Assembly (NCBI RefSeq): GCF_900107435.1
Contig: NZ_FNPZ01000002.1
Coordinates: 248,001-312,000, forward strand
DNA from: Herbiconiux ginsengi
GTDB lineage: Bacteria > Actinomycetota > Actinomycetes > Actinomycetales > Microbacteriaceae
Length of the DNA stretch: 64,000 nt
Direction of reading: 5' to 3'
Position numbers and translations under genes: made by a program. How positions within the stretch are numbered: the first letter of the stretch is position 1; each line of letters opens with the position of its first letter. Below, in pieces: positions 1-9,170 of the stretch. The notes beneath the pieces are model-generated. The model made no database searches and was not told the DNA's origin. It worked only from the letters and a program-made list of their open reading frames with translations.

Positions 1-1721
1 ACACCTGCGCGGGGGAGTTCCCGGCGCTCACGCCGTATCACTACTCGAGCTACGACCTCGAGACCGAGGTCGAGCCGTCGGACCGCCGCAAGGTCGTCAT
101 CCTGGGCTCGGGCCCGAACCGCATCGGACAGGGCGTGGAGTTCGACTACTCCTGCGTTCACGCCTCGTTCGCGCTCTCGGACGCCGGGTTCGAGACGATC
201 ATGATCAACTGCAACCCCGAGACCGTCTCGACCGACTACGACACCTCCGACCGCCTGTACTTCGAGCCGTTGACGCTCGAAGACGTGCTGGAGGTCATTC
301 ACGCCGAGTCGCAGTCGGGGGAGCTCGTCGGCGTCGTCGTCCAGCTCGGCGGACAGACGGCCCTGGGCCTGGCGAAAGGCCTCGAGGAGGCCGGCGTGCC
401 GATCCTCGGCACGACTCCGGATGCGATCGATCTCGCCGAGGAGCGCGGGCTGTTCTCGGGCATCCTCGACGCCGCCGGCATCCTGGCGCCGAAGAACGGC
501 ACCGCCACCGACTACGAGTCCGCTGTCGCGGTGGCCGAGGAGATCGGCTTCCCGGTGCTCGTGCGCCCCTCCTACGTGCTGGGCGGCCGCGGCATGGAGA
601 TCGTCTACGACACCCCCTCGCTCGCCGACTACTTCGAGCGGATCGCCGGTCAGGGCATGGTGGGCGTCGCCAATCCGCTGCTGGTCGACCGCTTCCTCGA
701 CGACGCCATCGAGATCGACGTCGACGCGCTGTACGACGGGCACCAGCTCTACATCGGCGGCATCATGGAGCACCTCGAGGAGGCCGGCATCCACTCCGGC
801 GACTCCAGCTGCACGCTGCCGCCCGTGACGCTCGGCCGCGACCAGATCAACCACGTGCGCGAGGCGACACTCGCCATCGCGCAGGGCATCGGCGTGCAGG
901 GGCTGCTGAACGTGCAGTTCGCCATCGGCGCCGGCATCCTCTACGTGCTCGAGGCGAACCCGCGGGCGTCGCGCACCGTGCCCTTCGTCTCGAAGGCGCT
1001 CGGCATCCCGCTCGCCAAGGCCGCGTCGCGCATCATGGTGGGCTCGACCATCGAAGAGCTGAAGGCCGAGGGGATGCTCCCGGTACAGGACGGCTCGATC
1101 GTGCCGCTCGACTCGCCGGTGGCCGTGAAGGAGGCGGTGCTGCCGTTCAAGCGGTTCCGCACCAAGGAAGGCCTCATCGTCGACTCCGTGCTCGGCCCGG
1201 AGATGCGCTCGACCGGCGAGGTCATGGGCATCGACCGCGACTTCCCGCGGGCCTTCGCGAAGAGTCAGGAGGCCGCGTACGGCGGCATGCCGACATCCGG
1301 CACCGTGTTCGTCTCGGTGTCCGACCGCGACAAGCGGGCCATCGTGCTGCCGGTGCTGCGACTGCAGCAGCTCGGCTTCGAGATCCTCGCGACGAGCGGC
1401 ACGGCGGAGGTGCTGAACCGCAACGGCATCCACGCCCGCCTGGTGGCGAAGTACTCCGAGGGACGCGACGGCGAAGGCGGCGAGACCGTGGTCGACCTGA
1501 TCAACGCGAACAAGGTCGACATCGTCATCAACACGCCGAGCGGCCGGTCGGCGCGGGCCGACGGCTACGAGATCCGTGCCGCCGCGGTGGCCGCCGACAA
1601 GCCGCTGTTCACGACGATCGCCCAGCTCGGCGCGGCCGTGGCCTCCTTCGACGCGCTCTCCGAGGGCTTCGAGGTGACCTCGCTGCAGGAGTACGCGACC
1701 GCGCGGAGCGCCCGCGGATGA
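1..1721 (+). CDS. carB: Carbamoyl-phosphate synthase large subunit, 3' half (partial)
   Basis: CarB makes carbamoyl phosphate from bicarbonate, ammonia (from CarA) and two ATP, feeding pyrimidine and arginine synthesis. The frame is open from base 3, so the gene starts before the window; 572 residues are visible. [20 protein letters not shown] near the left edge marks the start of the second ATP-grasp (carbamate kinase) half, with [13 protein letters not shown] and [16 protein letters not shown] further on. The C-terminal ~140 residues (from [18 protein letters not shown]) look like the MGS-type allosteric domain. The internal GTG at 135 is not a start. The stop overlaps pyrF in an ATGA, so the two are likely translationally coupled at the end of a pyrimidine operon. 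Confidence 0.97.
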   Translation, partial: TCAGEFPALTPYHYSSYDLETEVEPSDRRKVVILGSGPNRIGQGVEFDYSCVHASFALSDAGFETIMINCNPETVSTDYDTSDRLYFEPLTLEDVLEVIHAESQSGELVGVVVQLGGQTALGLAKGLEEAGVPILGTTPDAIDLAEERGLFSGILDAAGILAPKNGTATDYESAVAVAEEIGFPVLVRPSYVLGGRGMEIVYDTPSLADYFERIAGQGMVGVANPLLVDRFLDDAIEIDVDALYDGHQLYIGGIMEHLEEAGIHSGDSSCTLPPVTLGRDQINHVREATLAIAQGIGVQGLLNVQFAIGAGILYVLEANPRASRTVPFVSKALGIPLAKAASRIMVGSTIEELKAEGMLPVQDGSIVPLDSPVAVKEAVLPFKRFRTKEGLIVDSVLGPEMRSTGEVMGIDRDFPRAFAKSQEAAYGGMPTSGTVFVSVSDRDKRAIVLPVLRLQQLGFEILATSGTAEVLNRNGIHARLVAKYSEGRDGEGGETVVDLINANKVDIVINTPSGRSARADGYEIRAAAVAADKPLFTTIAQLGAAVASFDALSEGFEVTSLQEYATARSARG

Positions 1722-2572
1722 CCGCAGCACAGCCCAGCTTCGGGGAGCGTCTCGACTCCGCCATCGCGGCGAGCGGTCGCCTCTGCGTGGGCATCGACCC
1801 GCATCCGTACCTCCTCGAGGCGTGGGGACTCCCCACGAGCGCCGACGGGGCGCGGAGCTTCGGCCTCGCGGTCGTGTCGGCGGCTGCCGGACGCGTCGGC
1901 GTCGTGAAGGCGCAGGTCGCGTTCTTCGAGGCCTACGGCGCGGCAGGCTTCGCGGCCCTGGAAGATGTGCTGGCCGCGGCCCGGGCCGCGGGACTCCTCG
2001 TGATCGGCGACGCGAAGCGCGGCGACATCGGCTCCACCAACGACGGCTACGCGAGCGCCTGGCTCGAACCGGGGGCTCCGCTCGAGGTCGACGCGCTCAC
2101 CGTGACCGCATTCACCGGCGTCGGCGCCCTCAGCGGCCTGTTCGACCGGGCCGAGGCGAACGGCAAGGGCGTGTTCGTGCTGAGCGCGACGTCGAACCCC
2201 GAGTCCCGCGTGCTGCAGACGGCGCGAACGGATGCCGGCGCCACCGTGTCGAGGCTCGTCGCCGACGAGGTGGCCGCCCGCAACACCGACCGCACCCGGC
2301 TCGGCGACTTCGGCCTGGTGCTCGGCGCCACGAAACGCCTCGACGACTACGGCTTCACCAACGAGGCCGTGCGGGCGTTGTCCACCACCCCCGTACTCGC
2401 TCCGGGCTTCGGCTTCCAGGGCGCGGAGTTCTCGCAGCTGACGAGCGTCTTCGGCCCGCTCGCGCCGAACGTGCTCGTGGCCGTGTCGCGGTCGATCCTG
2501 CAGCACGGCGCATCCGGTCTCGCCGACGCGATCGACGCCGACGTCGCCCACCTGGCCGGGGTGAACCGGTGA
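1718..2572 (+). CDS. pyrF: Orotidine 5'-phosphate decarboxylase
   Basis: PyrF decarboxylates OMP to UMP, the last step of de novo pyrimidine synthesis. The 284-residue length and the motif [14 protein letters not shown] (catalytic Asp98/Lys100) fit the longer actinobacterial type rather than the ~230-residue E. coli form. GVDPHP-like [11 protein letters not shown] near the N-terminus and [12 protein letters not shown] near the C-terminus are substrate-binding segments. The ATG overlaps the carB stop (ATGA), and its own stop overlaps the gmk GTG start (GTGA), so carB, pyrF and gmk read as one transcription and translation unit. Confidence 0.96.
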   Translation: MTAAQPSFGERLDSAIAASGRLCVGIDPHPYLLEAWGLPTSADGARSFGLAVVSAAAGRVGVVKAQVAFFEAYGAAGFAALEDVLAAARAAGLLVIGDAKRGDIGSTNDGYASAWLEPGAPLEVDALTVTAFTGVGALSGLFDRAEANGKGVFVLSATSNPESRVLQTARTDAGATVSRLVADEVAARNTDRTRLGDFGLVLGATKRLDDYGFTNEAVRALSTTPVLAPGFGFQGAEFSQLTSVFGPLAPNVLVAVSRSILQHGASGLADAIDADVAHLAGVNR

Positions 2573-3483
2573 AGCCGCCCGAAGTCGACCGCGTCGCCGC
2601 CTCCCGCGCCGCCGTTGCCGCCCGGCGTGCACGTGCCTCCGTGAAGCGCGCCGTGAACGAGCGACGGCTGAGTGCCGTGGCCGTGCTCGACACCGCTCTC
2701 TCGTCGACCGAGAGCGTCGAAGCGACGATGCGGGTGCGCGATCTGCTGCTCAGCATCCCGGGCCTCGGTCCGGTGCGGGTCGACCGCATCATGGGGCGGC
2801 TCGAGATCGCCGCGTCGAAGCGGCTCTCCGGTCTGGGCGTGCACCAGCAGCAGCGGTTACGCGAGTTCCTGGTGAAGCGGGCGCCGCGGGTCGAGCAGCC
2901 GGAGCAGAGCCGGCTGGTGGTGCTCGCCGGGCCGACGGCCGTGGGCAAGGGCACCGTCTCCACCTACATCCGCGAGAACTACCCGGAGGTGCTTCTCTCG
3001 GTCTCGGCCACCACTCGGGCGCCGCGGCCCGGCGAGGTCGACGGCGTGAGCTACTACTTCATCGACGACGACGAGTTCGACCGGATGGTCGCGGCCGGCG
3101 AATTCCTCGAGTGGGCGGTGGTGCACAACAAGTCGCGCTACGGCACGCCGCGCACCCCGATCGACACCGCCCTCTCGGCCGGGCGCAGCGTTCTGCTCGA
3201 GATCGACATCCAGGGCGCACGCCAGGTCAAGGCCGCCATGCCCGAGGCCACGCTGGTGTTCCTGCTGCCGCCGACCTGGGAGGAATTGGTGCGCCGATTG
3301 ATCGGCCGCGGCACCGAATCGCTCGAGGAACAGGAGCGCCGGCTCACCACCGCGCGGGTCGAATTGGCGGCCCAAGACGAGTTCGATCACCGCGTCGTGA
3401 ACCGGGATGTGCAGGCGGCGGCGGCGGAGGTCGTAGAATTGATGCAGATTCAGAAGGCGATCGACCTTCACGGCAAGGAGTAA
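2569..3483 (+). CDS. gmk: mIHF-guanylate kinase fusion
   Basis: Guanylate kinase phosphorylates GMP to GDP. The protein is 304 residues, about 100 longer than a plain Gmk. Residues 1 to ~105 resemble actinobacterial integration host factor: an Arg/Ala-rich helix, then [19 protein letters not shown] (helix-hairpin-helix type) and SKRLSGLG. The kinase follows, with P-loop GPTAVGKGT at residues 121-129, [20 protein letters not shown] (GMP site), EIDIQGA and the lid region. The GTG at 2569 overlaps the pyrF stop and is the only start that keeps the IHF part. In mycobacteria mIHF and gmk are separate adjacent genes; here no stop separates them. Whether the product stays whole or is also translated internally is unknown. 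Confidence 0.93.
   Translation: MKPPEVDRVAASRAAVAARRARASVKRAVNERRLSAVAVLDTALSSTESVEATMRVRDLLLSIPGLGPVRVDRIMGRLEIAASKRLSGLGVHQQQRLREFLVKRAPRVEQPEQSRLVVLAGPTAVGKGTVSTYIRENYPEVLLSVSATTRAPRPGEVDGVSYYFIDDDEFDRMVAAGEFLEWAVVHNKSRYGTPRTPIDTALSAGRSVLLEIDIQGARQVKAAMPEATLVFLLPPTWEELVRRLIGRGTESLEEQERRLTTARVELAAQDEFDHRVVNRDVQAAAAEVVELMQIQKAIDLHGKE
3432..3437 (+). promoter_or_regulatory. Possible -10 for rpoZ inside gmk
   Basis: TAGAAT lies near the gmk 3' end, about 54 bases before the rpoZ ATG. It matches the actinobacterial TANNNT -10. No convincing -35 is seen, so this is an inference. Confidence 0.3.
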
Positions 3484-3490
3484 CCACACA

Positions 3491-3754
3491 ATGGCCACCA
3501 ACAAGCTCGGCATCATCGACCCGCCCATCGACGAACTTCTCTCGAAGGTCGACTCGAAGTACGCCCTCGTGATCTTCGCGTCCAAGCGCGCCCGCCAGAT
3601 CAACGACTACTACGCCGACCTGCACGAAGGCAGCCTGTTCGACAATGTCGGACCGCTCGTCGACTCCACGATCGACGACAAGCCGCTGTCGGTCGCCATG
3701 CACGAGATCAACGAGGACAAGCTCGAGGTCCGTCCCGCCGCACCGATCGAGTAG
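3491..3754 (+). CDS. rpoZ: RNA polymerase omega subunit
   Basis: Omega is a small accessory subunit that helps fold and assemble beta-prime. The 87-residue product begins [17 protein letters not shown] and contains [20 protein letters not shown], the family core that binds beta-prime. It starts 7 bases after the gmk stop, after an AAGGAG ribosome site at the end of gmk, and is followed by coaBC; gmk-rpoZ-coaBC-metK is a conserved actinobacterial order. Confidence 0.95.
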   Translation: MATNKLGIIDPPIDELLSKVDSKYALVIFASKRARQINDYYADLHEGSLFDNVGPLVDSTIDDKPLSVAMHEINEDKLEVRPAAPIE

Positions 3755-3785
3755 ACCGCACCGGCGCATCCGGAACGGCTTCCAA

Positions 3786-5000
3786 TTGAACATCGTCGTC
3801 GGGATCACGGGTGGCATCGCGGCCTACAAGGCCGTGAACGTCATCCGTGGTCTCGTTCTCGCCGGACATGACGTGCACGTCGTGGCCACCGAGGCGGCTC
3901 TCCGCTTCGTCGGCCGGCCGACCCTCGAGGCCATCTCGCGCAACACGGTGAACACGGATCTCTACGAGGCCGTCGCGGAGGTGCGGCACGTCGCCATCGG
4001 GCAGGCCGCCGACCTGATCGTGATCGCCCCGGCGACCGCGAACACCATCGCGAAACTCGCGGCCGGTCTCGCCGACGACCTGCTCGGCAACACCGTGCTG
4101 GCGTCGAAGGCCCCGCTCGTCATCGCACCGGCGATGCACACCGAGATGTGGCAGAACCCGGCGACCGTGGCCAACATCCGCACGCTCGAATCGCGGGGGG
4201 TGCACCTGGTCGGTCCGGTCAGCGGTCAGCTCACCGGCAAGGACTCGGGTGCCGGACGGATGGCCGAGCCCGACGACATCGTGCGCGGGGCGCTGGCCGT
4301 CGCGGCCTCCGCTTCTGCTCGTCTGCGCGATCTCGAGGGCCGCTCGGTGCTCGTCACGGCCGGCGGCACGCGCGAACCCCTCGACCCGGTGCGCTACATC
4401 GGCAACCGTTCCAGCGGGCGCCAGGGCATCGCCATCGCCCGTGCTGCCCAGGCGCGCGGCGCCCGGGTGACGCTGATCGCCGCGCACGTGGAGGTCGAGC
4501 TGCCGACCGGCATCGAGATCGTGCGCGTGGAGACCACGGCCGAACTGCTCGACGCCGCCACCGCGGCGGCGCCCCTGCACGACCTCGTGATCATGGCGGC
4601 GGCCGTGGCCGACTACCGGCCCGTCAGCGTCTCCGACGACAAGATCAAGAAGGCCCACACGGGAGACCGTCTCACACTCGAGCTGGTGCAGAACCCCGAC
4701 ATCCTGGCCACGCTCTCGCACGCCGAGCGCGACGGTCGGCTGATCGTCGGCTTCGCCGCGGAGACCGCCACCGATCGCGACGACCTGATCCGGCTCGGCC
4801 GCGAGAAGATCGCGCGCAAAGGCTGCGACTACCTCGTCGTGAACGGGGTCGGCTGGACCACGGGATTCGCGCGCGACGACAACTCGGTCACCGTGCTCGA
4901 CGCCTCCGGCGCTATAGTTTTCGAGGCATCCGGCAGCAAATCATCGGTGGCCGATGACATCCTCGGAGTGTTCGCCACCGCCCTATCAGGAGCAGAATGA
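3786..5000 (+). CDS. coaBC: Bifunctional CoaBC (phosphopantothenoylcysteine synthetase/decarboxylase)
   Basis: This protein carries out two coenzyme A steps: CTP-dependent joining of 4'-phosphopantothenate to cysteine (CoaB) and FMN-dependent decarboxylation (CoaC). The N-terminal half has [10 protein letters not shown], the catalytic-His region [20 protein letters not shown] and the substrate clamp PAMHTEMW. The C-terminal half has [20 protein letters not shown] (CTP binding) and DKIKK. The start is a TTG at 3786 ([10 protein letters not shown]), because in-frame sequence before it is not conserved in character. Length 404 is normal. The stop overlaps metK (ATGA). Confidence 0.94.
   Translation: MNIVVGITGGIAAYKAVNVIRGLVLAGHDVHVVATEAALRFVGRPTLEAISRNTVNTDLYEAVAEVRHVAIGQAADLIVIAPATANTIAKLAAGLADDLLGNTVLASKAPLVIAPAMHTEMWQNPATVANIRTLESRGVHLVGPVSGQLTGKDSGAGRMAEPDDIVRGALAVAASASARLRDLEGRSVLVTAGGTREPLDPVRYIGNRSSGRQGIAIARAAQARGARVTLIAAHVEVELPTGIEIVRVETTAELLDAATAAAPLHDLVIMAAAVADYRPVSVSDDKIKKAHTGDRLTLELVQNPDILATLSHAERDGRLIVGFAAETATDRDDLIRLGREKIARKGCDYLVVNGVGWTTGFARDDNSVTVLDASGAIVFEASGSKSSVADDILGVFATALSGAE
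4913..4918 (+). promoter_or_regulatory. Possible internal -10 for metK
   Basis: TATAGT occurs within the coaBC 3' end, where the surrounding T-rich bases are unusual for the gene. A start about 7 bases on would give a ~75-base leader before metK. I looked for a SAM riboswitch in that leader and saw none. Confidence 0.35.
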
Positions 5001-6205
5001 CCTCTCTTCGCCTCTTCACCTCCGAGTCCGTCACCGAGGGCCACCCCGACAAGATCTGCGACCAGATCTCCGACAGCATCCTCGACGCCCTGCTGACGGT
5101 CGATCCGCACTCGCGGGTGGCCGTGGAGACCCTCGTCACCACGGGCCTCGTGCACGTGGCCGGCGAAGTGACCACGAAGGGCTACGTCGAGATCCCCGCG
5201 ATCGTGCGCGAGAAGATCACCTCGATCGGCTACACCTCCTCCGATGTCTGGTTCGACGGCCGCTCCTGCGGCGTCTCCGTGTCGATCGGCGGGCAGTCGC
5301 CCGACATCGCGCAGGGCGTCAACAACGCGTTCGAGACGCGCGAAGGCTCGTCGACCGATGAGGTCGACCGCCAGGGTGCGGGCGACCAGGGCATCATGTT
5401 CGGCTACGCCACCACCGAGACCCCGCAGCTGATGCCGCTGCCGATCTGGCTGGCCCACCGGCTCTCGGAGCGGCTCGCCGCCGTGCGCAAGGAGGGCATG
5501 CTCGACTACCTGCGGCCCGACGGAAAGACCCAGGTCACCATCGGGTACGACGGCGTCGTGCCGAAGACGGTCGACACCGTGGTGCTCTCCACCCAGCATT
5601 CGCCGAAGGTCGGGCTCGACCAGCTGCGCCACGACGTGGAGGCCACGGTCATCCGACCCGTGCTCGACGCAGCCGAGGAGGGCGGGCTGAAGCTCGACTC
5701 ATCCGACGTGCGGGTGCTGATCAACCCCACCGGCGTGTTCGAGATCGGCGGCCCGCAGGGCGATGCCGGTCTCACCGGCCGGAAGATCATCGTCGACACC
5801 TATGGCGGGGCATCCCGCCACGGCGGGGGCGCCTTCAGCGGCAAAGACCCGTCGAAGGTCGACCGCTCGGCCGCCTACGCGATGCGCTGGGTGGCGAAGA
5901 ACGCGGTTGCCGCCGGACTGGCCTCTCGGCTCGAAGTGCAGATCGCCTACGCCATCGGCAAGGCCGCCCCCGTGGGCTTCTACGTGGAGACCTTCGGCAC
6001 CGGCGTGGTCTCCGACGAGGTCATCACCGAGGCGCTTCGCGAGGTGTTCGACCTGCGGCCCGCCGCGATCATCGAAGACCTCGATCTGCTGCGCCCGATC
6101 TACGCCCGCACGGCCACCTACGGCCACTTCGGCCGGGAGCTCCCCGAGTTCACCTGGGAGCGTCTCGACCGGGTCGAGGAGATCCGCACCGCCGCAGGCC
6201 TGTAG
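4997..6205 (+). CDS. metK: S-adenosylmethionine synthetase
   Basis: MetK makes SAM from methionine and ATP. The 402-residue protein carries the family signatures [19 protein letters not shown] near the N-terminus, [12 protein letters not shown] in the centre and [19 protein letters not shown] in the C-terminal third. The ATG overlaps the coaBC stop, and a GGAGCAGA ribosome site sits just before it. priA follows after two bases. Confidence 0.97.
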   Translation: MTSLRLFTSESVTEGHPDKICDQISDSILDALLTVDPHSRVAVETLVTTGLVHVAGEVTTKGYVEIPAIVREKITSIGYTSSDVWFDGRSCGVSVSIGGQSPDIAQGVNNAFETREGSSTDEVDRQGAGDQGIMFGYATTETPQLMPLPIWLAHRLSERLAAVRKEGMLDYLRPDGKTQVTIGYDGVVPKTVDTVVLSTQHSPKVGLDQLRHDVEATVIRPVLDAAEEGGLKLDSSDVRVLINPTGVFEIGGPQGDAGLTGRKIIVDTYGGASRHGGGAFSGKDPSKVDRSAAYAMRWVAKNAVAAGLASRLEVQIAYAIGKAAPVGFYVETFGTGVVSDEVITEALREVFDLRPAAIIEDLDLLRPIYARTATYGHFGRELPEFTWERLDRVEEIRTAAGL

Positions 6206-6207
6206 TC

Positions 6208-8259
6208 GTGGCCGGCGAGGGAGCGCCGGGCGAGGTGGTCCCGGAAGGCGCTGCGCGGGTGGCACGGGTGATGCTCGAGTCGCCCCTGCCGCAGCTGGAT
6301 CGCCTGTTCGACTACCTCGTTCCCGCTGCCCTGGCGCCGGATGCGCATGCCGGTGTGCGCGTCAAAGTGCCGTTGCGCTCGGCCGGCCGCACGGCCCGCG
6401 GCTACATCGTCGAACTCACCGAGCGGGGCGACTACGGCGGATCGCTGAGCGAGATCGACGAGATCGTCTCGCCGTTGCCGGTGCTCACGCCCGAGGTCTG
6501 GGCGCTCGCACGCCGGCTCGCCGATCGCGCCGCCGGGAGCGCGTGCGACATCGTGCGGCTCGCCATCCCGCCGCGATTCGTGCGCGTGGAGAAGGCCTTC
6601 CTGGCACGCCAGGGAGCGGCCGGTACCGCATCCCCGGAGGTTGCCGGCCCGCCCGTGACCGGCGTGCTGACCGGGTATTCGGAGTCGGATGCCGCTCATC
6701 TCGCCGAACCCGGTGCGCGGGCCGCGATCGACGCGATCGCCACCGTGGTGCCCGTGCACGCCGCCGACGGCGTCGACCACACGGTGGGGCACTGGGCGCT
6801 GACCGTGGCAGAGCTCGCGGCATCCGTCTTCCGCCGGGGTGAATCCGTGATCGTGGCGGTGCCCGACTACCGCGACCAGATCTCGCTCGAGCAGGCGCTC
6901 TCGCACCTCGGGGTGGGCAACGCGGTGGTGCCGCTCGATGCCCGGCAGGCGCGCAACGACCGCTACGCGCACTTTCTCACCGCACTCGACGGGGCTCCGC
7001 ACATCGTGGTGGGCAACCGCTCGAGCATCTACGCGCCGGTGTCGCGCCTCGGGCTCATCGTGATCTGGGACGAGGGGGATTCCCTGCAGAGCGAGCCGCT
7101 CGCCCCCTACGTGCACGTGCGCGATGCGGCACTGGTGCGGCAGGAGCAGTCCGGCTCGCGTCTGGTCTTCGTGGCGCACTCCCGGAGCACCGAGGTCGAG
7201 CGCCTGGTCGAACTCGGGTTCCTGCACCAGGTCTTCCCGGCGCCGCGCTACCTCCCGCGCGTGGTGCCGACGGCGGAGCAGGACGACGCGGATGCTCCGC
7301 AGAACGCCGCGCGCATCCCCACCGCCGCCTGGCAGGTGGCCCGCAAAGCACTCGAATCGGGACCGGTGCTCGTGCAGGTGGCCCGGCCCGGCTACGCGCC
7401 GGTGCTGGCCTGCCAGACCTGTAACGCGCCCGCGGCCTGCACGGTCTGCGGCGGGCCGTTGCACGTCGGTCGTGCCGGCCAACGCCCGTCGTGCACCCTG
7501 TGCGGGGCGATCGCGGCGAACTGGACCTGCTCGCACTGCCAGGGCACGCGCTATCGCTTCGCGTCGATCGGCGCCGGGCGCACGGCCGACGAACTCGGCC
7601 GGGCCTTTCCCGGTGTGCGGGTGATCGTGTCCGACGGCGAGCGCACGGTGCTCACCGTCGACGCCCGCCCGGCGCTGGTCGTGGCGACCCGAGGCGCCGA
7701 GCCCATCGCATCCGGAGGGTACCGCGCGGTGCTCTTGCTCGACGGGCCCAGGATGCTGGCCCGCGAATCGCTCCGGGTGGCGGAGGACTGCCTGCGCTGG
7801 TGGTCGAACGCGATCGCGTTGTCGGCGCCGCGAGCCCCGAACGTGCTCGTGGGCGTCGGTGGGGAGCTGGCGAAGGCCCTCGTCACGTGGCAGCAGGAGG
7901 CGGTGGCCGGGTCGGAACTCGCCGACCGACGGCGGCTGCGCTTTCCTCCGGCGGTGCGGATCGCGACGATCACGGGCGCGGCCGAGACCGTCGCCACCGC
8001 CCTGTCCGACCTGCGCGCGCTGCTCAGCGACGAGGAATGGGCGAAGATGGACACACTGGGTCCGGTGCCCACCGAAGAGGCAAGCGTGCGGGCGATCGTG
8101 CGTTTCGACTACGCGGTCGGCGGTGCCGTCGCCCGGCACCTGCGTGCCCTCGTCGTGAAGAACGCGACGAGCAGACGGGCGAAGCCCGGGCGTGCGCCCG
8201 GATTCCGCCCCCCGCCCACGCTGCGCGTGCGGTTCGACGATTCGGAGATCATGGAATGA
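6208..8259 (+). CDS. priA: Primosomal protein PriA, probably helicase-inactive
   Basis: PriA restarts stalled replication forks. The 683-residue protein keeps the zinc-binding region (residues ~401-446) with paired cysteines CQTC, CTVC, CTLC and CSHC. The helicase part is eroded: where a Walker A such as GVTGSGKT is expected there is only FRRGESVIVAVPDYRDQ, and no DEEH-like Walker B is seen (IVIWDEGD is the nearest). Loss of these motifs is typical of actinobacterial PriA, so a structural fork-binding or loading role is more likely than unwinding. The GTG start lies 2 bases after metK; the stop overlaps fmt in ATGA. Confidence 0.9.
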   Translation: MAGEGAPGEVVPEGAARVARVMLESPLPQLDRLFDYLVPAALAPDAHAGVRVKVPLRSAGRTARGYIVELTERGDYGGSLSEIDEIVSPLPVLTPEVWALARRLADRAAGSACDIVRLAIPPRFVRVEKAFLARQGAAGTASPEVAGPPVTGVLTGYSESDAAHLAEPGARAAIDAIATVVPVHAADGVDHTVGHWALTVAELAASVFRRGESVIVAVPDYRDQISLEQALSHLGVGNAVVPLDARQARNDRYAHFLTALDGAPHIVVGNRSSIYAPVSRLGLIVIWDEGDSLQSEPLAPYVHVRDAALVRQEQSGSRLVFVAHSRSTEVERLVELGFLHQVFPAPRYLPRVVPTAEQDDADAPQNAARIPTAAWQVARKALESGPVLVQVARPGYAPVLACQTCNAPAACTVCGGPLHVGRAGQRPSCTLCGAIAANWTCSHCQGTRYRFASIGAGRTADELGRAFPGVRVIVSDGERTVLTVDARPALVVATRGAEPIASGGYRAVLLLDGPRMLARESLRVAEDCLRWWSNAIALSAPRAPNVLVGVGGELAKALVTWQQEAVAGSELADRRRLRFPPAVRIATITGAAETVATALSDLRALLSDEEWAKMDTLGPVPTEEASVRAIVRFDYAVGGAVARHLRALVVKNATSRRAKPGRAPGFRPPPTLRVRFDDSEIME

Positions 8260-9170
8260 GAGTCGTGTTCGCCGGCACCCCCGCTGTCGCGGTGCCGAGC
8301 CTGGCGGCCGTGGCCGCGCGCCACGAGGTCGTGGGGGTGGTGACGCGGCTCGACGCCCCGCTCGGCCGCAAACGCGTGCTGACGCCCTCTCCAGTTGCCC
8401 TCGCGGCAGCGGAGGCCGGTCTCCCGGTGATCAAGGCGAATCGCCTCGACGACGAGGTGACCCGCCGGATCACCGAGCTCGACGCCGACCTCGGCGTGAT
8501 CGTGGCCTACGGCGGGCTCGTGCGGGAGCCGTTGCTGAGCACGCCGCGCCGGGGCTGGATCAACCTCCACTTCTCCCTGCTGCCGCGCTGGCGCGGTGCG
8601 GCGCCGGTGCAATGGGCGGTGATCTCGGGCGACGCGCAATCGGGCGCCACCGTGTTCCAGCTGGTGGCGGGTCTCGACGCCGGGCCCGTCTGGTCGGAGT
8701 CGTCGACGCCGATCGGGCAGCACGAGACCGCCGGGAACCTCCTCTCGCGGCTCGCGATCTCGGGGGCGGAGCAGCTGGCCGACGCGGTCGACGGCATCGC
8801 CGCCGGCCGGCTCACCCCCACCGAGCAGTCGGGCGAGGTGACGCTGGCGCCGAAGCTCTCCATCGACGACGCCCGTCTCGATTTCACGGCCGGGCTCGAC
8901 GAGGTGTACGCCCGGCTGCGCGGCGTGACGCCCGAACCGGGTGCGTTCACCGAGATCGACGGCGTGCGTGTGAAGGTCCTCGAGGCCTCGCCCGCCCGTG
9001 ACCGGGCGCGGCTCGACCCCGGCGTGGTCGTGGCCGAAGGGCAGCACGTCTACGTGGGAACCGCGGGGAGCCCGCTCGAACTCGTGTCGGTGCATCCGGC
9101 CGGCAAGAAGCCGATGGCGGCGGCCGACTGGTGGCGCGGCGCGGGCGCGGAACGGATGGTGGCACGATGA
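8256..9170 (+). CDS. fmt: Methionyl-tRNA formyltransferase
   Basis: Fmt formylates initiator Met-tRNA using 10-formyl-THF. The 304-residue protein starts MRVVFAGTPAVAVPSL and has the catalytic/folate-binding segment NLHFSLLPRWRGAAPVQWA near residue 105, then the C-terminal OB-like tRNA-binding domain ending HPAGKKPMAAADWWRG. The start overlaps the priA stop and the stop overlaps rsmB, each in ATGA. Confidence 0.96.
   Translation: MRVVFAGTPAVAVPSLAAVAARHEVVGVVTRLDAPLGRKRVLTPSPVALAAAEAGLPVIKANRLDDEVTRRITELDADLGVIVAYGGLVREPLLSTPRRGWINLHFSLLPRWRGAAPVQWAVISGDAQSGATVFQLVAGLDAGPVWSESSTPIGQHETAGNLLSRLAISGAEQLADAVDGIAAGRLTPTEQSGEVTLAPKLSIDDARLDFTAGLDEVYARLRGVTPEPGAFTEIDGVRVKVLEASPARDRARLDPGVVVAEGQHVYVGTAGSPLELVSVHPAGKKPMAAADWWRGAGAERMVAR

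Noticed and set aside
4919-4996. SAM riboswitch before metK
   Set aside because: The stretch is the coaBC coding end, and I could not fold any of the known SAM aptamer cores from it.
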